DNA of 57,977 nt from Alistipes sp. (lineage in GTDB: Bacteria > Bacteroidota > Bacteroidia > Bacteroidales > Rikenellaceae): NCBI GenBank assembly GCA_017504265.1, contig JAFVRN010000009.1, positions 1 to 57,977 of the forward strand. Reading direction: 5' to 3'. The stretch's first letter is position 1. Every line of letters starts with the position of its first letter. The notes under the pieces were generated by a model. The model searched no databases. It was not told the origin of the DNA and worked only from the letters and a program-made list of their open reading frames with translations. A program made the translations under genes and the position numbers. Shown here one piece after another: positions 6,632 to 15,513 of this stretch.

Positions 6632-8416
6632 CTACTTGTTCTCGAGCTGAGCCTTCAACTCTGCCAAGCCTGCGATGTCGCCCAAAGTGGTCTTCTCAAC
6701 CTGAGCGTTGATCTTCTTCACAGTGCTCTTAGTAGCATCAGCAGCTGCACGACGCTCTGCCTTCTCGGCATCAGCAGCGGCACGCTTAGCCTCCTCGAAG
6801 ATGCGGCTGTGTGACAAAGTGATACGCTTAGTAGCCTTAGAGAACTCCAATACCTTGAACTCGGCCTTCTCGCCAGCCTTCAAAGTAGTGCCATCCTCCT
6901 TAACGAGGTGACGTGCAGGGCAGAAGCCCTCGATGTTCTCGCCAAGTGATACAAGTGCGCCCTTCTCGCTAACCTCGGTTACAGTACCCTCGTGGATGCT
7001 GTCTACACCGTACTGGCTCTCGAAACCATTCCATGGATTCTCCTCGAGCTGCTTGTGGCCGAGTGAAAGACGACGGTTATCCTTGTTGATCTCAAGAACT
7101 ACAACCTCGAGCTCGGCACCAATCTGAGTGAACTCGCTTGGGTGCTTAACCTTCTTAGTCCAGCTGAGGTCTGAGATATGTACAAGACCCTCGATGCCAT
7201 CCTCGATCTCTACGAATACGCCGAAGTTAGAGAAGTTGCGTACACGTGCAGTGCACTTTGTACCTGCTGGGTACTTCTTCTCGATCTCTGCCCATGGATC
7301 GGGAGTAAGCTGCTTGATGCCGAGTGACATCTTGCGCTCCTCGCGGTCGAGAGTAAGAAGAACTGCCTCGATCTCGTCGCCTACCTTCATGAACTCCTGT
7401 GCCGAACGCAATGGCTGGCTCCAAGACATCTCCGATACGTGGATAAGACCCTCAACACCTGGGGCGATCTCTACGAATGCGCCGTAGTCGGTAACAACTA
7501 CAACCTTACCCTTAACCTTGTCACCTACCTTAAGCTCGGCGTCGAGTGCCTCCCAAGGATGTGCGGTGAGCTGCTTAAGACCAAGAGCGATACGCTTCTT
7601 TGTCTCGTCGAAGTCGAGGATAACAACCTGAAGCTTCTGGTCGAGAGCTACAACCTCCTCAGGGTGATTTACACGACCCCATGAAAGGTCTGTGATGTGG
7701 ATAAGACCATCTACGCCACCAAGGTCGATGAATACACCATAGGTAGTGATGTTCTTAACTGTACCCTCAAGAATCTGACCCTTCTCGAGCTTCGACATAA
7801 TGATCTGCTTCTGAGCCTCAAGCTCGGCCTCGATCAATGCCTTGTGCGAAACAACTACATTGCGGAACTCCTGGTTGATCTTAACAACCTTGAACTCCAT
7901 TGTCTTGTCTACGTATACATCGTAGTCGCGGATGGGCTTCACGTCGATCTGTGAGCCTGGGAGGAATGCCTCGATGCCGAATACATCGACAATCATACCG
8001 CCCTTAGTGCGACACTTAACGTAACCCTTGATAATCTCGTCGTTGTTCAAAGCCTCGTTTACACGATCCCAGCTCTTGAGCTGACGAGCCTTCTTGTGTG
8101 AGAGTGCCAACTGGCCACCCTTGTCCTCTACCGACTCAACGTAAACCTCTACCTTCTCGCCTACGGTCAAATCGGGGTTGTAACGGAACTCGGTTGCTGC
8201 GATAAGACCCTCAGACTTGTAACCGATGTTTACCGTAACCTCACGCTTGTTGATCTCGGTAACAGTACCCTCAACAACCTCACCTACGGCTACGTTAGAC
8301 AAAGTCTTGTCATAGGCTGCTGCAATCTCCTCCTTCGACTGGTTGTAAACGCCAAGGTCATTCTCGAACGCATTCCAATCGAAATTCTCGTTCGCTACAA
8401 AATTCTTCTGCTCCAT
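6632..8416 (-). CDS. rpsA: 30S ribosomal protein S1
   Basis: This 594-residue protein is built of six S1 RNA-binding repeats (recurring VEGTVxxIxxYGxFVxLxGVxGLIHxSDLSW), as in the full-length S1 of Gram-negative bacteria. It ends in a charged Ala/Lys-rich tail. In Bacteroidetes S1 is essential for initiation on mRNAs that lack Shine-Dalgarno sequences, which suits the weak ribosome sites throughout this window. ATG 8416 (MEQKNFVANENF) was chosen over the in-frame upstream ATG at 8440. A 100-nt leader separates it from the TACCTTTG promoter at 8522-8529. It is followed by a clear terminator. Confidence 0.96.
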   Translation of the reverse strand: MEQKNFVANENFDWNAFENDLGVYNQSKEEIAAAYDKTLSNVAVGEVVEGTVTEINKREVTVNIGYKSEGLIAATEFRYNPDLTVGEKVEVYVESVEDKGGQLALSHKKARQLKSWDRVNEALNNDEIIKGYVKCRTKGGMIVDVFGIEAFLPGSQIDVKPIRDYDVYVDKTMEFKVVKINQEFRNVVVSHKALIEAELEAQKQIIMSKLEKGQILEGTVKNITTYGVFIDLGGVDGLIHITDLSWGRVNHPEEVVALDQKLQVVILDFDETKKRIALGLKQLTAHPWEALDAELKVGDKVKGKVVVVTDYGAFVEIAPGVEGLIHVSEMSWSQPLRSAQEFMKVGDEIEAVLLTLDREERKMSLGIKQLTPDPWAEIEKKYPAGTKCTARVRNFSNFGVFVEIEDGIEGLVHISDLSWTKKVKHPSEFTQIGAELEVVVLEINKDNRRLSLGHKQLEENPWNGFESQYGVDSIHEGTVTEVSEKGALVSLGENIEGFCPARHLVKEDGTTLKAGEKAEFKVLEFSKATKRITLSHSRIFEEAKRAAADAEKAERRAAADATKSTVKKINAQVEKTTLGDIAGLAELKAQLENK

Positions 8417-8521
8417 AATGGAAAAAAGTTTGCGATACAATCGCTCGTTAAATTGTTAATAAATAAATAGTTCGCCTCGTGCGTATATGCGTATCATACG
8501 TCGCGCACGCACAAAGGCCTG

Positions 8522-8529
8522 CAAAGGTA
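8522..8529 (-). promoter_or_regulatory. promoter -7 box of rpsA
   Basis: The minus strand reads TACCTTTG, with a TTG element about 20 nt upstream of it. The resulting transcript has a roughly 100-nt leader before the S1 start codon, long enough for autoregulation. Confidence 0.7.
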
Positions 8530-8602
8530 GACAAAAATTCCGAAATCGCAAAGCGTAGTGCAACAAATTTGCATCGAAAGGCTCTTTATATCTAAAATGT
8601 AC

Positions 8603-8610
8603 TATCTTTG
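8603..8610 (+). promoter_or_regulatory. promoter -7 box of small lipoprotein
   Basis: TATCTTTG lies 30 nt before the ATG at 8641. It is divergent from the rpsA promoter, with about 75 nt between the two boxes. Confidence 0.7.
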
Positions 8611-8640
8611 CAACTACGATTTATAAACAACAAAACGACG

Positions 8641-9093
8641 ATGATTATGAAACTGATGAAAGTGCTTGCTATGGCGTTGGTTATGTTTGCAGCGGTGGGC
8701 TGCTTCCCCGAGGAGGAGATAACCGAATATCCCGAATTGGAGAGCTTGGAGGGTACACTCTGGTATAGCTATGATGGCACCGATGCTACATACTATGACG
8801 TGCTCTTCGATAGCGCAGACCAAGGTGTTATGGTGGGTTACAACAGCGCAGAACGTGTCGAGGAGGTATCGCGTCAGGCGTTTGGATATGGCTTTGATGC
8901 TCAGATAGATGTCGTTACCCTCGACTTTGTCGGTGGTAAGAGTTATGGCGGTATCCTTGTGCCTAAGGGTGAGTTTCAGATAAGCGAGAAGGATGTATAT
9001 CTCATCCAACTCTACGAAGTAGACGAGAACGGCGATATAATATATACCGCCGAGGGAGAGATACAATCCACGCTCCTTATGTGGAAGGAGTAG
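8641..9093 (+). CDS. small lipoprotein of unknown function
   Basis: This 150-residue protein has a lipoprotein signal peptide (MKLMKVLAMALVMFAAVGC, lipobox AVGC at about residue 21). The mature part is acidic and starts EEEITEYPELESLEGTLWYS. It has the look of small Bacteroidales lipocalin-like proteins in which a short beta-rich domain begins LEGTLW. No family is recognised with confidence. Start choice: ATG 8641, or ATG 8647 two codons later; the apparent TTG at 8608 lies in the promoter. It is convergent with the alkaline phosphatase gene, 30 nt apart. Confidence 0.75.
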   Translation: MIMKLMKVLAMALVMFAAVGCFPEEEITEYPELESLEGTLWYSYDGTDATYYDVLFDSADQGVMVGYNSAERVEEVSRQAFGYGFDAQIDVVTLDFVGGKSYGGILVPKGEFQISEKDVYLIQLYEVDENGDIIYTAEGEIQSTLLMWKE

Positions 9094-9123
9094 GTGTAGC
9101 CGCTGTCGAAAGAGTGGGGTGGG

Positions 9124-10191
9124 TTACTCGATAAGCATTTTCAGGCGTTGTCCGAGTTCGCTGTTCTCCATAATGCCGTTGATGCACTCTGCACCGGTGC
9201 CATAAAGATATACGGGTACCATCTGTGCCGAGTGTCCATCTGTGCCCCAGCGATACTCTATGCCCTGTTCGCTGAGGTTGAAGTCGGCATTGCCACTGAC
9301 TATCGAGAGTCCTCCCGTCTCATGGTCGGCAGTGACCACAACAAGTGTTGAGGGATTTTGTCGGGCATACTCCACGGCGCACTCCACGGCCCCCATAAAG
9401 CTGCGCATCTCGCGCTTCATGGCCTCGGCATCGTTGCCGTGGCCCATACCATCTATGAGTGACCCTTCGACCATCAGCACAAAGCCATTGCCCTCCGATC
9501 GCTTGTCGAGCAAGCGCAGTGCCTCGCCCGTAGCTTCGGCAAGGTAGCTGCCGCTATCGGCACCGAGGTCGTAGTCGGCAAGCAGGGCCATAACACGCTG
9601 GCGTGGGTTGCAGCGTGACAGGCTCTCCATATCTCGAACGAGGGTATAGCCGCTCTTGTTCAACCTACGGGCAACAGAGTCCTCTGTGCCGTACTCCTCC
9701 TTGAAGTAGTGCATGCCGCCACCTATGGCCACGTCGATATGGCTATCGGCGAGTTGTCGTGTAATATCCGCGTAGTTGTGGCGATTTTCGCTGTGGGCGT
9801 AGAAGGCTGCCGGTGTGGCGTGTTGCAGATAGGTTGTCACCACCAGACCTGTTGCCATACCTCGCTTGTTGGCATATGCCGTGAGTGATTCGAGCCACCG
9901 GCCATCGGGGGTGATACCTAAGTAGGTGTTGTTTGTTTTCGTACCCGTGGCGAGGGCTGTGCCTGCTGCTGCCGAGTCTGTCACGCGGTTATCGAGCGAG
10001 TAGGTGCGTGTGAGGGCTATATTATCGGAATGGTCGAAGATGGTCTTCTTGTCGATGTCGTCGAACTGCATCATAGTCACGGCCGATAGTCCCATGCCAT
10101 CGCCTATGAGAAGTATTATGTTGCGTACATCCTGTGCATTGAGCAGTGTGGGAAGGAGTGCTGTGAGCACCACGATAAGTAGTCGTCGCAT
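9124..10191 (-). CDS. alkaline phosphatase
   Basis: This 355-residue periplasmic phosphomonoesterase starts with a signal peptide (MRRLLIVVLTALLPTLLNAQ). The metal-binding motif LIGDGMGLSAV follows about residue 30. The nucleophile motif TDSAAAGTALATGTKT has serine as the attacking residue. C-terminal zinc ligands are in VTADHETGGL and in GTDGHSAQMVPVY. It is shorter than E. coli PhoA (471) but typical of Bacteroidetes single-domain forms. It probably releases phosphate from organic esters in the periplasm. The promoter box TAATTTTG at 10257-10264 is divergent from that of ung. No Pho box could be recognised. Confidence 0.9.
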   Translation of the reverse strand: MRRLLIVVLTALLPTLLNAQDVRNIILLIGDGMGLSAVTMMQFDDIDKKTIFDHSDNIALTRTYSLDNRVTDSAAAGTALATGTKTNNTYLGITPDGRWLESLTAYANKRGMATGLVVTTYLQHATPAAFYAHSENRHNYADITRQLADSHIDVAIGGGMHYFKEEYGTEDSVARRLNKSGYTLVRDMESLSRCNPRQRVMALLADYDLGADSGSYLAEATGEALRLLDKRSEGNGFVLMVEGSLIDGMGHGNDAEAMKREMRSFMGAVECAVEYARQNPSTLVVVTADHETGGLSIVSGNADFNLSEQGIEYRWGTDGHSAQMVPVYLYGTGAECINGIMENSELGQRLKMLIE

Positions 10192-10256
10192 GATAAGGTA
10201 TGTTCTATAAATTAGGAATAACTCTTCTTGTCGGTTGCTTTTAATGAATATATCCG

Positions 10257-10264
10257 CAAAATTA
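10257..10264 (-). promoter_or_regulatory. promoter -7 box of alkaline phosphatase
   Basis: The minus strand reads TAATTTTG, matching TAnnTTTG, about 65 nt before the start codon. Confidence 0.5.
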
Positions 10265-10276
10265 GAAAAAAAATAT

Positions 10277-10284
10277 TATCTTCG
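10277..10284 (+). promoter_or_regulatory. probable promoter -7 box of ung
   Basis: TATCTTCG differs at one position from TAnnTTTG and lies 22 nt before the ung ATG. Confidence 0.5.
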
Positions 10285-10306
10285 CAACACCAAATGAGAT
10301 AAGATT

Positions 10307-10972
10307 ATGGCAGAAGTACGTATAGCAGAGGATTGGAAGGCGGTGCTTGGCGAGGAGTTTAAGAAACCCTATTTCGACGAGCTTGTAGCCTATGTCAAGG
10401 AGGAGTATCGCTCGGGTGTGGTATATCCCGCGGCCCGAAACATCTTCCGTGCCTTCGACCTTTGTCCTTTCGATAAGCTGCGGGTGGTAATCATCGGTCA
10501 AGATCCCTACCATGGCCCAGAGCAGGCCAACGGACTGTGCTTCTCGGTGTCCGAGGGTGTAGCCTTTCCGCCATCGTTGCAAAACATCTTGAAGGAGGTG
10601 TCGGACGACGTAGGTGCTCCCATGCCTCGGTCGGGAGAGTTGGAGCGTTGGGCAGAGCAGGGTGTATTGCTCCTCAACGCCGTACTTACGGTGCGTGCCC
10701 ACTGTGCTGCATCGCACGCGGGGCGTGGCTGGGAGCGTTTCACCGATGCCGTGGTACGTGCCATTGCCCAGCGCAAGGAGGGCATAGTATATATGTTGTG
10801 GGGCAACTATGCTCAAAAGAAGGGCTCTATTGCCAATGCCGAACGCAATCTGATATTGCGTGCCGTACACCCCTCGCCGCTATCTGCCTATCGTGGCTTC
10901 TTTGGCTGTAAGCACTTCTCGGCAGCCAACGACTACCTGCGCTCGCAGGGCAAAGAGCCTATCGTGTGGTAG
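10307..10972 (+). CDS. ung: uracil-DNA glycosylase
   Basis: This 221-residue family 1 UDG removes uracil from DNA in base-excision repair. It has the water-activating motif GQDPYHGPEQANGL (Gly64-Asp66), the uracil-binding LLLNAVLTV segment, and the C-terminal HPSPLSAYRGFFGCKHFS loop with the catalytic His. Its length is normal. The 3' end overlaps the convergent AraC-family gene by 14 nt. Confidence 0.96.
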   Translation: MAEVRIAEDWKAVLGEEFKKPYFDELVAYVKEEYRSGVVYPAARNIFRAFDLCPFDKLRVVIIGQDPYHGPEQANGLCFSVSEGVAFPPSLQNILKEVSDDVGAPMPRSGELERWAEQGVLLLNAVLTVRAHCAASHAGRGWERFTDAVVRAIAQRKEGIVYMLWGNYAQKKGSIANAERNLILRAVHPSPLSAYRGFFGCKHFSAANDYLRSQGKEPIVW

Positions 10973-11849
10973 CAGATGTAGGGTTATGCTTGATATGGCG
11001 GTACTGCTTGGGAGATAGTCCCGTGGCACGCTTAAAGTACTTGCCAAAGAAACTTTGGTTGGAGAAGTTAAGCGAGGAGGCTATCTGCTGTATGGTAAGG
11101 TCGGAGGATTGGAGCATGGCTCGGGCCTCGAGTATCACGTGACTCTCTATCCACTCGCCTGCCGAGCGTCCCGTATTCTCCTTCACGAGTTTCGACAGGT
11201 ACTTGGGTGTTATGCATAGCATATCGGCATAGTAGCTTATAAGTCGCTCCTCGCGATAGTGGGTGTGTACCAGGTCGATAAATCGCTCTACAATGCTATT
11301 TTTTATCTGCACACCATTATTCTTCACATAACGCTTCTGCCCCAATCCGCCATAGTAGAATACACGGGTCAGGTTCTCGATAACTTGCAGGCGGAACGGG
11401 TTCTGCTCATCCTCGGCCGTATAATATAGTATGGCGAAGAAGGTGAGCAATATCTTCAGCTGACTCTGGTCGAGTACCGATATGGGGTTGTTGTACATAT
11501 CGAGATACCTCTGCCGCCATCCCGGGATGTTGAGTGTATCGACGAAACGCTTCGATAGTGCTACGGAGTATGCCTTAAAATTGGGGCTGTACTCCACGGG
11601 CTCGAATATCTGCCCGGGCATAAGCGTGATGACCATAGGGCTCTCCACATCGTACTCGTTGAGGTTTATCTTAGCTCTCATATGACCCGCGCTACATACT
11701 ATAATCATCGCCTTGTCGAGCTTTACGGGGTCGTAACACCTCTCTCGTTCGGTGGTATGCATGAAGAGTAGCAGATCGTCCCCGATAAATATATTCTCGT
11801 TGGGGAGATCGTTTACGTCGATGTGCAGTTGTGATAGTAACTTATGCAT
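10959..11849 (-). CDS. AraC-family transcriptional regulator
   Basis: In this 296-residue protein the N-terminal 170 residues form a cupin-like sensor region (LLFMHTTERERCYDPVKLDKA, VITLMPGQIFEP). The C-terminal 100 residues are an AraC double helix-turn-helix (LCITPKYLSKLVKENTGRS and TIQQIASSLNFSNQSFFGKY with KRATGLSPKQYR). The regulated target is not evident; the gene stands alone. The first ATG at 11849 was used because the longer frame opens only with TTG. A near-consensus box, TTACTTTG, with an upstream TTG lies about 40 nt before it. Confidence 0.88.
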   Translation of the reverse strand: MHKLLSQLHIDVNDLPNENIFIGDDLLLFMHTTERERCYDPVKLDKAMIIVCSAGHMRAKINLNEYDVESPMVITLMPGQIFEPVEYSPNFKAYSVALSKRFVDTLNIPGWRQRYLDMYNNPISVLDQSQLKILLTFFAILYYTAEDEQNPFRLQVIENLTRVFYYGGLGQKRYVKNNGVQIKNSIVERFIDLVHTHYREERLISYYADMLCITPKYLSKLVKENTGRSAGEWIESHVILEARAMLQSSDLTIQQIASSLNFSNQSFFGKYFKRATGLSPKQYRHIKHNPTSATTR

Positions 11850-11889
11850 AGTCTGATTGGTTTGTTTTCTTCTGTTTGCCAAGCGAACG

Positions 11890-11897
11890 CAAAGTAA
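11890..11897 (-). promoter_or_regulatory. probable promoter -7 box of AraC-family gene
   Basis: The minus strand reads TTACTTTG, one mismatch from TAnnTTTG, with a TTG about 19 nt upstream. Confidence 0.45.
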
Positions 11898-12197
11898 TAT
11901 CTTTTATTTCACATTCCAATCCTTTTTCTACTAAATGACCAATATATGTGGCATATATTACTTAAATTTGGCGTGTATATCCACCAAACAGCAAATTTTA
12001 TGGATGATAATAAGGGGCTATGCGGAGGGTTTTGGCCTATGCGTGGATGCTGCATTGTTCGGGGATGGAATGTCGTTTGCGATTTAGGATGGATGCGACC
12101 TCTCGGTCGAGGTCATCGCAGGGGTGGTATGGCTCAACCCTCTCCGATTGTTGATAACTTACATCCCAAAAATTTGGTCATATCATACAATTTTTCG

Positions 12198-12205
12198 TAC
12201 CTTTG
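12198..12205 (+). promoter_or_regulatory. promoter -7 box of murA
   Basis: TACCTTTG, with TTGG about 20 nt upstream, lies 16 nt before the murA ATG. Confidence 0.7.
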
Positions 12206-12221
12206 ATAAAAATTTTGTGAT

Positions 12222-13532
12222 ATGGCATTATTCAGAGTGGAGGGTGGTCATCGTCTGAGTGGCGAGATACGACCACAAGGTGCTAAAAATGAGGCACTAC
12301 AAATAATATGCGCTGCACTGCTCACCTCGGAGCGTGTGGTGTTGCACAACGTACCTATCATCGCCGATGTGATGCACCTGTTCGAACTTATCGAGGCTAT
12401 GGGTGTAAAGGTGGAGCGTCTGTCGGACGACAGCTTTGCCGTGCAGGCCGATAACATAAACCTCGATTATTTGCGTACGGCCGACTACCATAAAAGGTGT
12501 CGTCGTCTGCGTGGCTCGGTGATGATGATTGGCCCGCTGCTCACACGCTTCGGTGTAGGATTTATGCCTAAGCCGGGTGGCGATAAGATTGGTCGTAGAC
12601 GTTTGGATACCCACTTTCTCGGCTTCCAAAAGCTTGGCGCACAGTTTAATTTCGATATAAGCGATGAGTTTTATACCGTCGAGGCAAAGCGTCTTAAAGG
12701 TACGTATATGCTTCTCGACGAGGCCTCGGTGACGGGTACGGCAAACATCGTTATGGCTGCGGTACTGGCCGAAGGTAGAACCACGATATACAATGCTGCG
12801 TGTGAACCATACCTACAGCAGCTGTGCAAGATGCTCAATCGTATGGGTGCCAAGATTTCGGGTATCGCATCCAACCTGCTTGTCATAGATGGCGTGGAGT
12901 CGCTCGGAGGTACGGAACATACAATGCTTCCCGATATGATTGAGGTGGGTAGCTTTATAGGTATGGCGGCAATGAACCGCTCGGAGCTGACAATCAAGAA
13001 TGTGTCGTACGACAATCTCGGCATAATCCCTGCGCAGTTTGCGCGTATGGGCATACGCTTCGAACAGCGTGGCGACGACATATACATCCCGCAGCAGGAT
13101 AATTACAGCATAGAGAGCTTCATAGATGGCTCGATAATGACCATTGCCGATGCTCCGTGGCCGGGACTTACTCCCGACCTGTTGTCGATATTTCTGGTGG
13201 TGGCAACGCAGGCAAAAGGTTCGGTGCTGATACACCAGAAGATGTTCGAGAGCCGTCTCTTCTTCGTGGATAAGCTCATAGATATGGGTGCGCAGATAAT
13301 ATTATGTGACCCGCACCGAGCTACGGTGATAGGCCTCGACCACCGTCTGCCACTGCGTGCAGCAAATATGACATCGCCCGATATACGTGCAGGTGTGGCT
13401 CTGCTCATAGCGGCAATGAGTGCCGAGGGTACAAGCACGATACAGAATATCGAGCAGATAGACCGTGGCTATCGCGATATAGACACCCGCCTGAATAGCC
13501 TCGGAGCGCGTATCACACGCATCGAGGAGTAA
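12222..13532 (+). CDS. murA: UDP-N-acetylglucosamine 1-carboxyvinyltransferase, Asp-type active site
   Basis: This 436-residue enzyme makes enolpyruvyl-UDP-GlcNAc, the first committed step of peptidoglycan synthesis. It has the EPSP-synthase fold, with PQGAKNEALQI (substrate Lys-Asn pair) near residue 18 and DIRAGVALLIAAM near 390. The loop that normally reads PGGCxIGxRPxDxH reads PGGDKIGRRRLDTH, with Asp121 in place of the catalytic Cys. Cys-to-Asp MurA enzymes stay active but are not alkylated by fosfomycin (known from mycobacterial and chlamydial MurA). The gene opens a likely murA-tdk-tsaC run. Confidence 0.95.
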   Translation: MALFRVEGGHRLSGEIRPQGAKNEALQIICAALLTSERVVLHNVPIIADVMHLFELIEAMGVKVERLSDDSFAVQADNINLDYLRTADYHKRCRRLRGSVMMIGPLLTRFGVGFMPKPGGDKIGRRRLDTHFLGFQKLGAQFNFDISDEFYTVEAKRLKGTYMLLDEASVTGTANIVMAAVLAEGRTTIYNAACEPYLQQLCKMLNRMGAKISGIASNLLVIDGVESLGGTEHTMLPDMIEVGSFIGMAAMNRSELTIKNVSYDNLGIIPAQFARMGIRFEQRGDDIYIPQQDNYSIESFIDGSIMTIADAPWPGLTPDLLSIFLVVATQAKGSVLIHQKMFESRLFFVDKLIDMGAQIILCDPHRATVIGLDHRLPLRAANMTSPDIRAGVALLIAAMSAEGTSTIQNIEQIDRGYRDIDTRLNSLGARITRIEE

Positions 13533-13603
13533 GCGTTGGCGCGCGAGGATTAATAGAGAAGGCGGAGATATTAACATAAGGTAACAGATAAACTTTTGTA
13601 GGG

Positions 13604-14173
13604 ATGTTTTTGGAGAGTAACAAGCATAAAGGTTGGATTGAGGTGATATGTGGCTCGATGTTCTCGGGAAAGACCGAGGAGCTTATACGTCGTATGAAGC
13701 GTGCACAGTTTGCAAATCTGAGGGTGGAGATATTCAAGCCCAAGATAGATGTGCGCTACTCGGAGGAGGATGTGGTATCGCACGATGCCAATGCCATACA
13801 CTCGACACCCGTGGAGTCGCCACAGAACATATTGTTGCTGGCATCGGAGGTCGATGTTGTGGGTATCGACGAGGCACAGTTCTTCGATTCGAGTATCGTC
13901 GAGGTCTGTCGTAAGCTCGCCGATAGCGGTATACGTGTGATTGTAGCCGGCTTGGATATGGATTATATGGGCGTTCCGTTTGGCCCTATGCCCTCACTTA
14001 TGGCTACGGCTGAGTATGTGACCAAGGTACATGCCATATGTGTGCGTTGTGGCGACCTGGCACACCATTCGCACCGCTTAACAGCCGATGATAAGCAGGT
14101 GCTGCTGGGTGCGCACGATACCTATCAACCTATATGTAGACACTGCTTCAAGGAGCTGGTAAAGAGAGATTAA
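13604..14173 (+). CDS. tdk: thymidine kinase
   Basis: This 189-residue type II thymidine kinase salvages thymidine to dTMP. It has the P-loop [16 protein letters not shown] near residue 16, Walker B-like [10 protein letters not shown], the lasso-type substrate loop ([14 protein letters not shown]), and a zinc site with two cysteine pairs (CVRCGD and CRHC). Its stop codon is 2 nt before the next ATG, so the two are almost certainly co-transcribed. Confidence 0.95.
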   Translation: MFLESNKHKGWIEVICGSMFSGKTEELIRRMKRAQFANLRVEIFKPKIDVRYSEEDVVSHDANAIHSTPVESPQNILLLASEVDVVGIDEAQFFDSSIVEVCRKLADSGIRVIVAGLDMDYMGVPFGPMPSLMATAEYVTKVHAICVRCGDLAHHSHRLTADDKQVLLGAHDTYQPICRHCFKELVKRD

Positions 14174-14175
14174 CT

Positions 14176-14739
14176 ATGCAGACGGCAGTAGATAAATGTG
14201 TGGAGGTGCTACGTAGTGGTGGCATCATCCTCTATCCCACAGATACGGTGTGGGGCTTGGGTTGCGACGCTACAAACGAGGAGGCTGTGGCAAGGTTATA
14301 TGCGCTGAAACGTAGCGAGGATAAACACGCTATGTTGTGCCTGTGTCGTGATGCCGATATGGTTGTGCGATATGTCGATAAGGCCCCCGGCATCGCCTTT
14401 GAGGTTATGGAGCTGTCGGATAAGCCTCTGACGGCAATACTTCCGGGTGCAACGGGTGTGGCCAAGGGTCTTATACCGCCTACCGGAACGCTCGGCGTGC
14501 GTATCCCTCATCACGACTTCTGCCAGGCACTATTGCGTCGCTATGGCCGTCCAATAGTATCTACCTCGGCAAATATCTCGGGAGAGCCCGCGGCAAAGAG
14601 GTTGAAGGATGTGGTAGAGGATATAATCAAGGGTGTGGATTATGTCGTACATCCCCGCTTCGAGGGTAAGCCTACATTCAAGCCCAGCTCGATAATAGCC
14701 TTTGGCGAGGGTGGCGAGGTAGAGGTAATACGACAATAA
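14176..14739 (+). CDS. L-threonylcarbamoyladenylate synthase (TsaC/YrdC type)
   Basis: This 187-residue single-domain YrdC/Sua5 protein makes threonylcarbamoyl-AMP from threonine, bicarbonate and ATP for the t6A37 tRNA modification. Family motifs: GGIILYPTDTVWGLGCDA at residues 14-31, YALKRSEDK with the KR motif, LPGATGVAKGLIPPTGTLGVRIP, and STSANISGEPA. There is no Sua5 C-terminal domain. TsaC and the YciO paralogue cannot be fully separated from sequence alone; the KRSEDK and SANISG motifs favour TsaC. Confidence 0.88.
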   Translation: MQTAVDKCVEVLRSGGIILYPTDTVWGLGCDATNEEAVARLYALKRSEDKHAMLCLCRDADMVVRYVDKAPGIAFEVMELSDKPLTAILPGATGVAKGLIPPTGTLGVRIPHHDFCQALLRRYGRPIVSTSANISGEPAAKRLKDVVEDIIKGVDYVVHPRFEGKPTFKPSSIIAFGEGGEVEVIRQ

Positions 14740-14971
14740 TTACATAGCGTGCAGAGTTGGAGAAGTTGGGTGTGCCTTTCAAGGAGACTGATAATCAAGG
14801 TAAGGCTAAAAAATGAAAGGCACTGCAGACCGCAATGCCTCGGAGTTCAAACAGCCAACTTCCGCAAAGAGAAGTCCGTTTCTTTCTCGCTTCGGTGCAA
14901 AGTTACGAAAAGATTTTGAATCTGCAATAGATGAAATCGAAAACCTTATTAACCTCAAGGGCAGACTTTTA
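14740..14971. other. 232-nt gap with a possible coding remnant and a minus-strand promoter-like site
   Basis: Bases 14747-14815 read, in one frame, RAELEKLGVPFKETDNQGKA followed by KK and TGA, a natural-looking protein C-terminus preceded by an in-frame TAG. This may be a gene remnant. At 14898-14905 the minus strand reads TAACTTTG, an exact -7 box, with no minus-strand gene after it. The in-frame ATG at 14813 would extend the thioesterase but lacks similarity to the family. Confidence 0.35.
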
Positions 14972-15400
14972 ATGATTATGGCAAAGGAGCTTATAACACC
15001 TGTGCAGAAACGTTTCTCGGATGTCGATTCGTTTATGCACGTAAATAACATATGGCAGCAGAGCTACTTCGATATGGGCAAGACAGAGTTCTATTTGAAG
15101 GTCTTGGGCATCACAGGAGTATTCGACAAGCTGCGTATAATAACCGCCTCGACACATACCGACTATCTCGGACAGGTGCGCCTTACGGACGATATTGTGG
15201 TGCGCACGGATGTGTCGCGCATAGGTACAAAGAGTATGACGTTGCACCAGCGTATAACATGTGGCGAAAGGACCCTTACGGAGAGCTCCTCTGTAATGGT
15301 AGCCTTTGACTTCGAGCTGCAACAAACCGTCGCCCTCCCCGAAGAGTGGCGCATAAAACTCGCCGAGTACTACACGGCATCGGAGAGTAGTACCCTGTAA
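14972..15400 (+). CDS. acyl-CoA thioesterase, hotdog fold (4HBT family)
   Basis: This protein of about 142 residues has a single hotdog domain. The 4HBT signature RFSDVDSFMHVNNIWQQSYFD (written here only as motif SDVDSFMHVNN) supplies the catalytic Asp. It is followed by the long helix and strands typical of YbgC/FadM-like thioesterases, which hydrolyse acyl-CoA. The physiological substrate is unknown. The start was placed at ATG 14972 (14978 is equally possible), since residues encoded upstream do not look like this family. It lies downstream of murA-tdk-tsaC but separated by a 230-nt gap. Confidence 0.78.
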   Translation: MIMAKELITPVQKRFSDVDSFMHVNNIWQQSYFDMGKTEFYLKVLGITGVFDKLRIITASTHTDYLGQVRLTDDIVVRTDVSRIGTKSMTLHQRITCGERTLTESSSVMVAFDFELQQTVALPEEWRIKLAEYYTASESSTL

Positions 15401-15500
15401 TAGTCGCCGCTCGTCGTGCGAAAATATCCGTTCGGTCGATTATTAGTGCCGTCGGGTAAAATAGAAGTTTCAAAAAGTAACTTAATCCACCAAAAAATAG

Positions 15501-15508
15501 TAACTTTG
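15501..15508 (+). promoter_or_regulatory. promoter -7 box of the GH13 lipoprotein gene
   Basis: TAACTTTG is an exact TAnnTTTG box, giving a leader of about 160 nt. Confidence 0.6.
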
Positions 15509-15513
15509 CGCTA

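Larger units (their letters stand above)
11850..12221. other. 372-nt intergenic region between the AraC gene and murA
   Basis: It holds the two divergent promoters and a short GC-rich inverted repeat at about 12096-12117 (GACCTC / GAGGTC). An open frame at 11946-12206 has no start signal or recognisable protein and is not called. No RNA gene was recognised. Confidence 0.6.

Noticed and set aside
11946-12206. 86-codon frame upstream of murA
   Set aside because: It has atypical composition, no start signal, and overlaps the murA promoter box.
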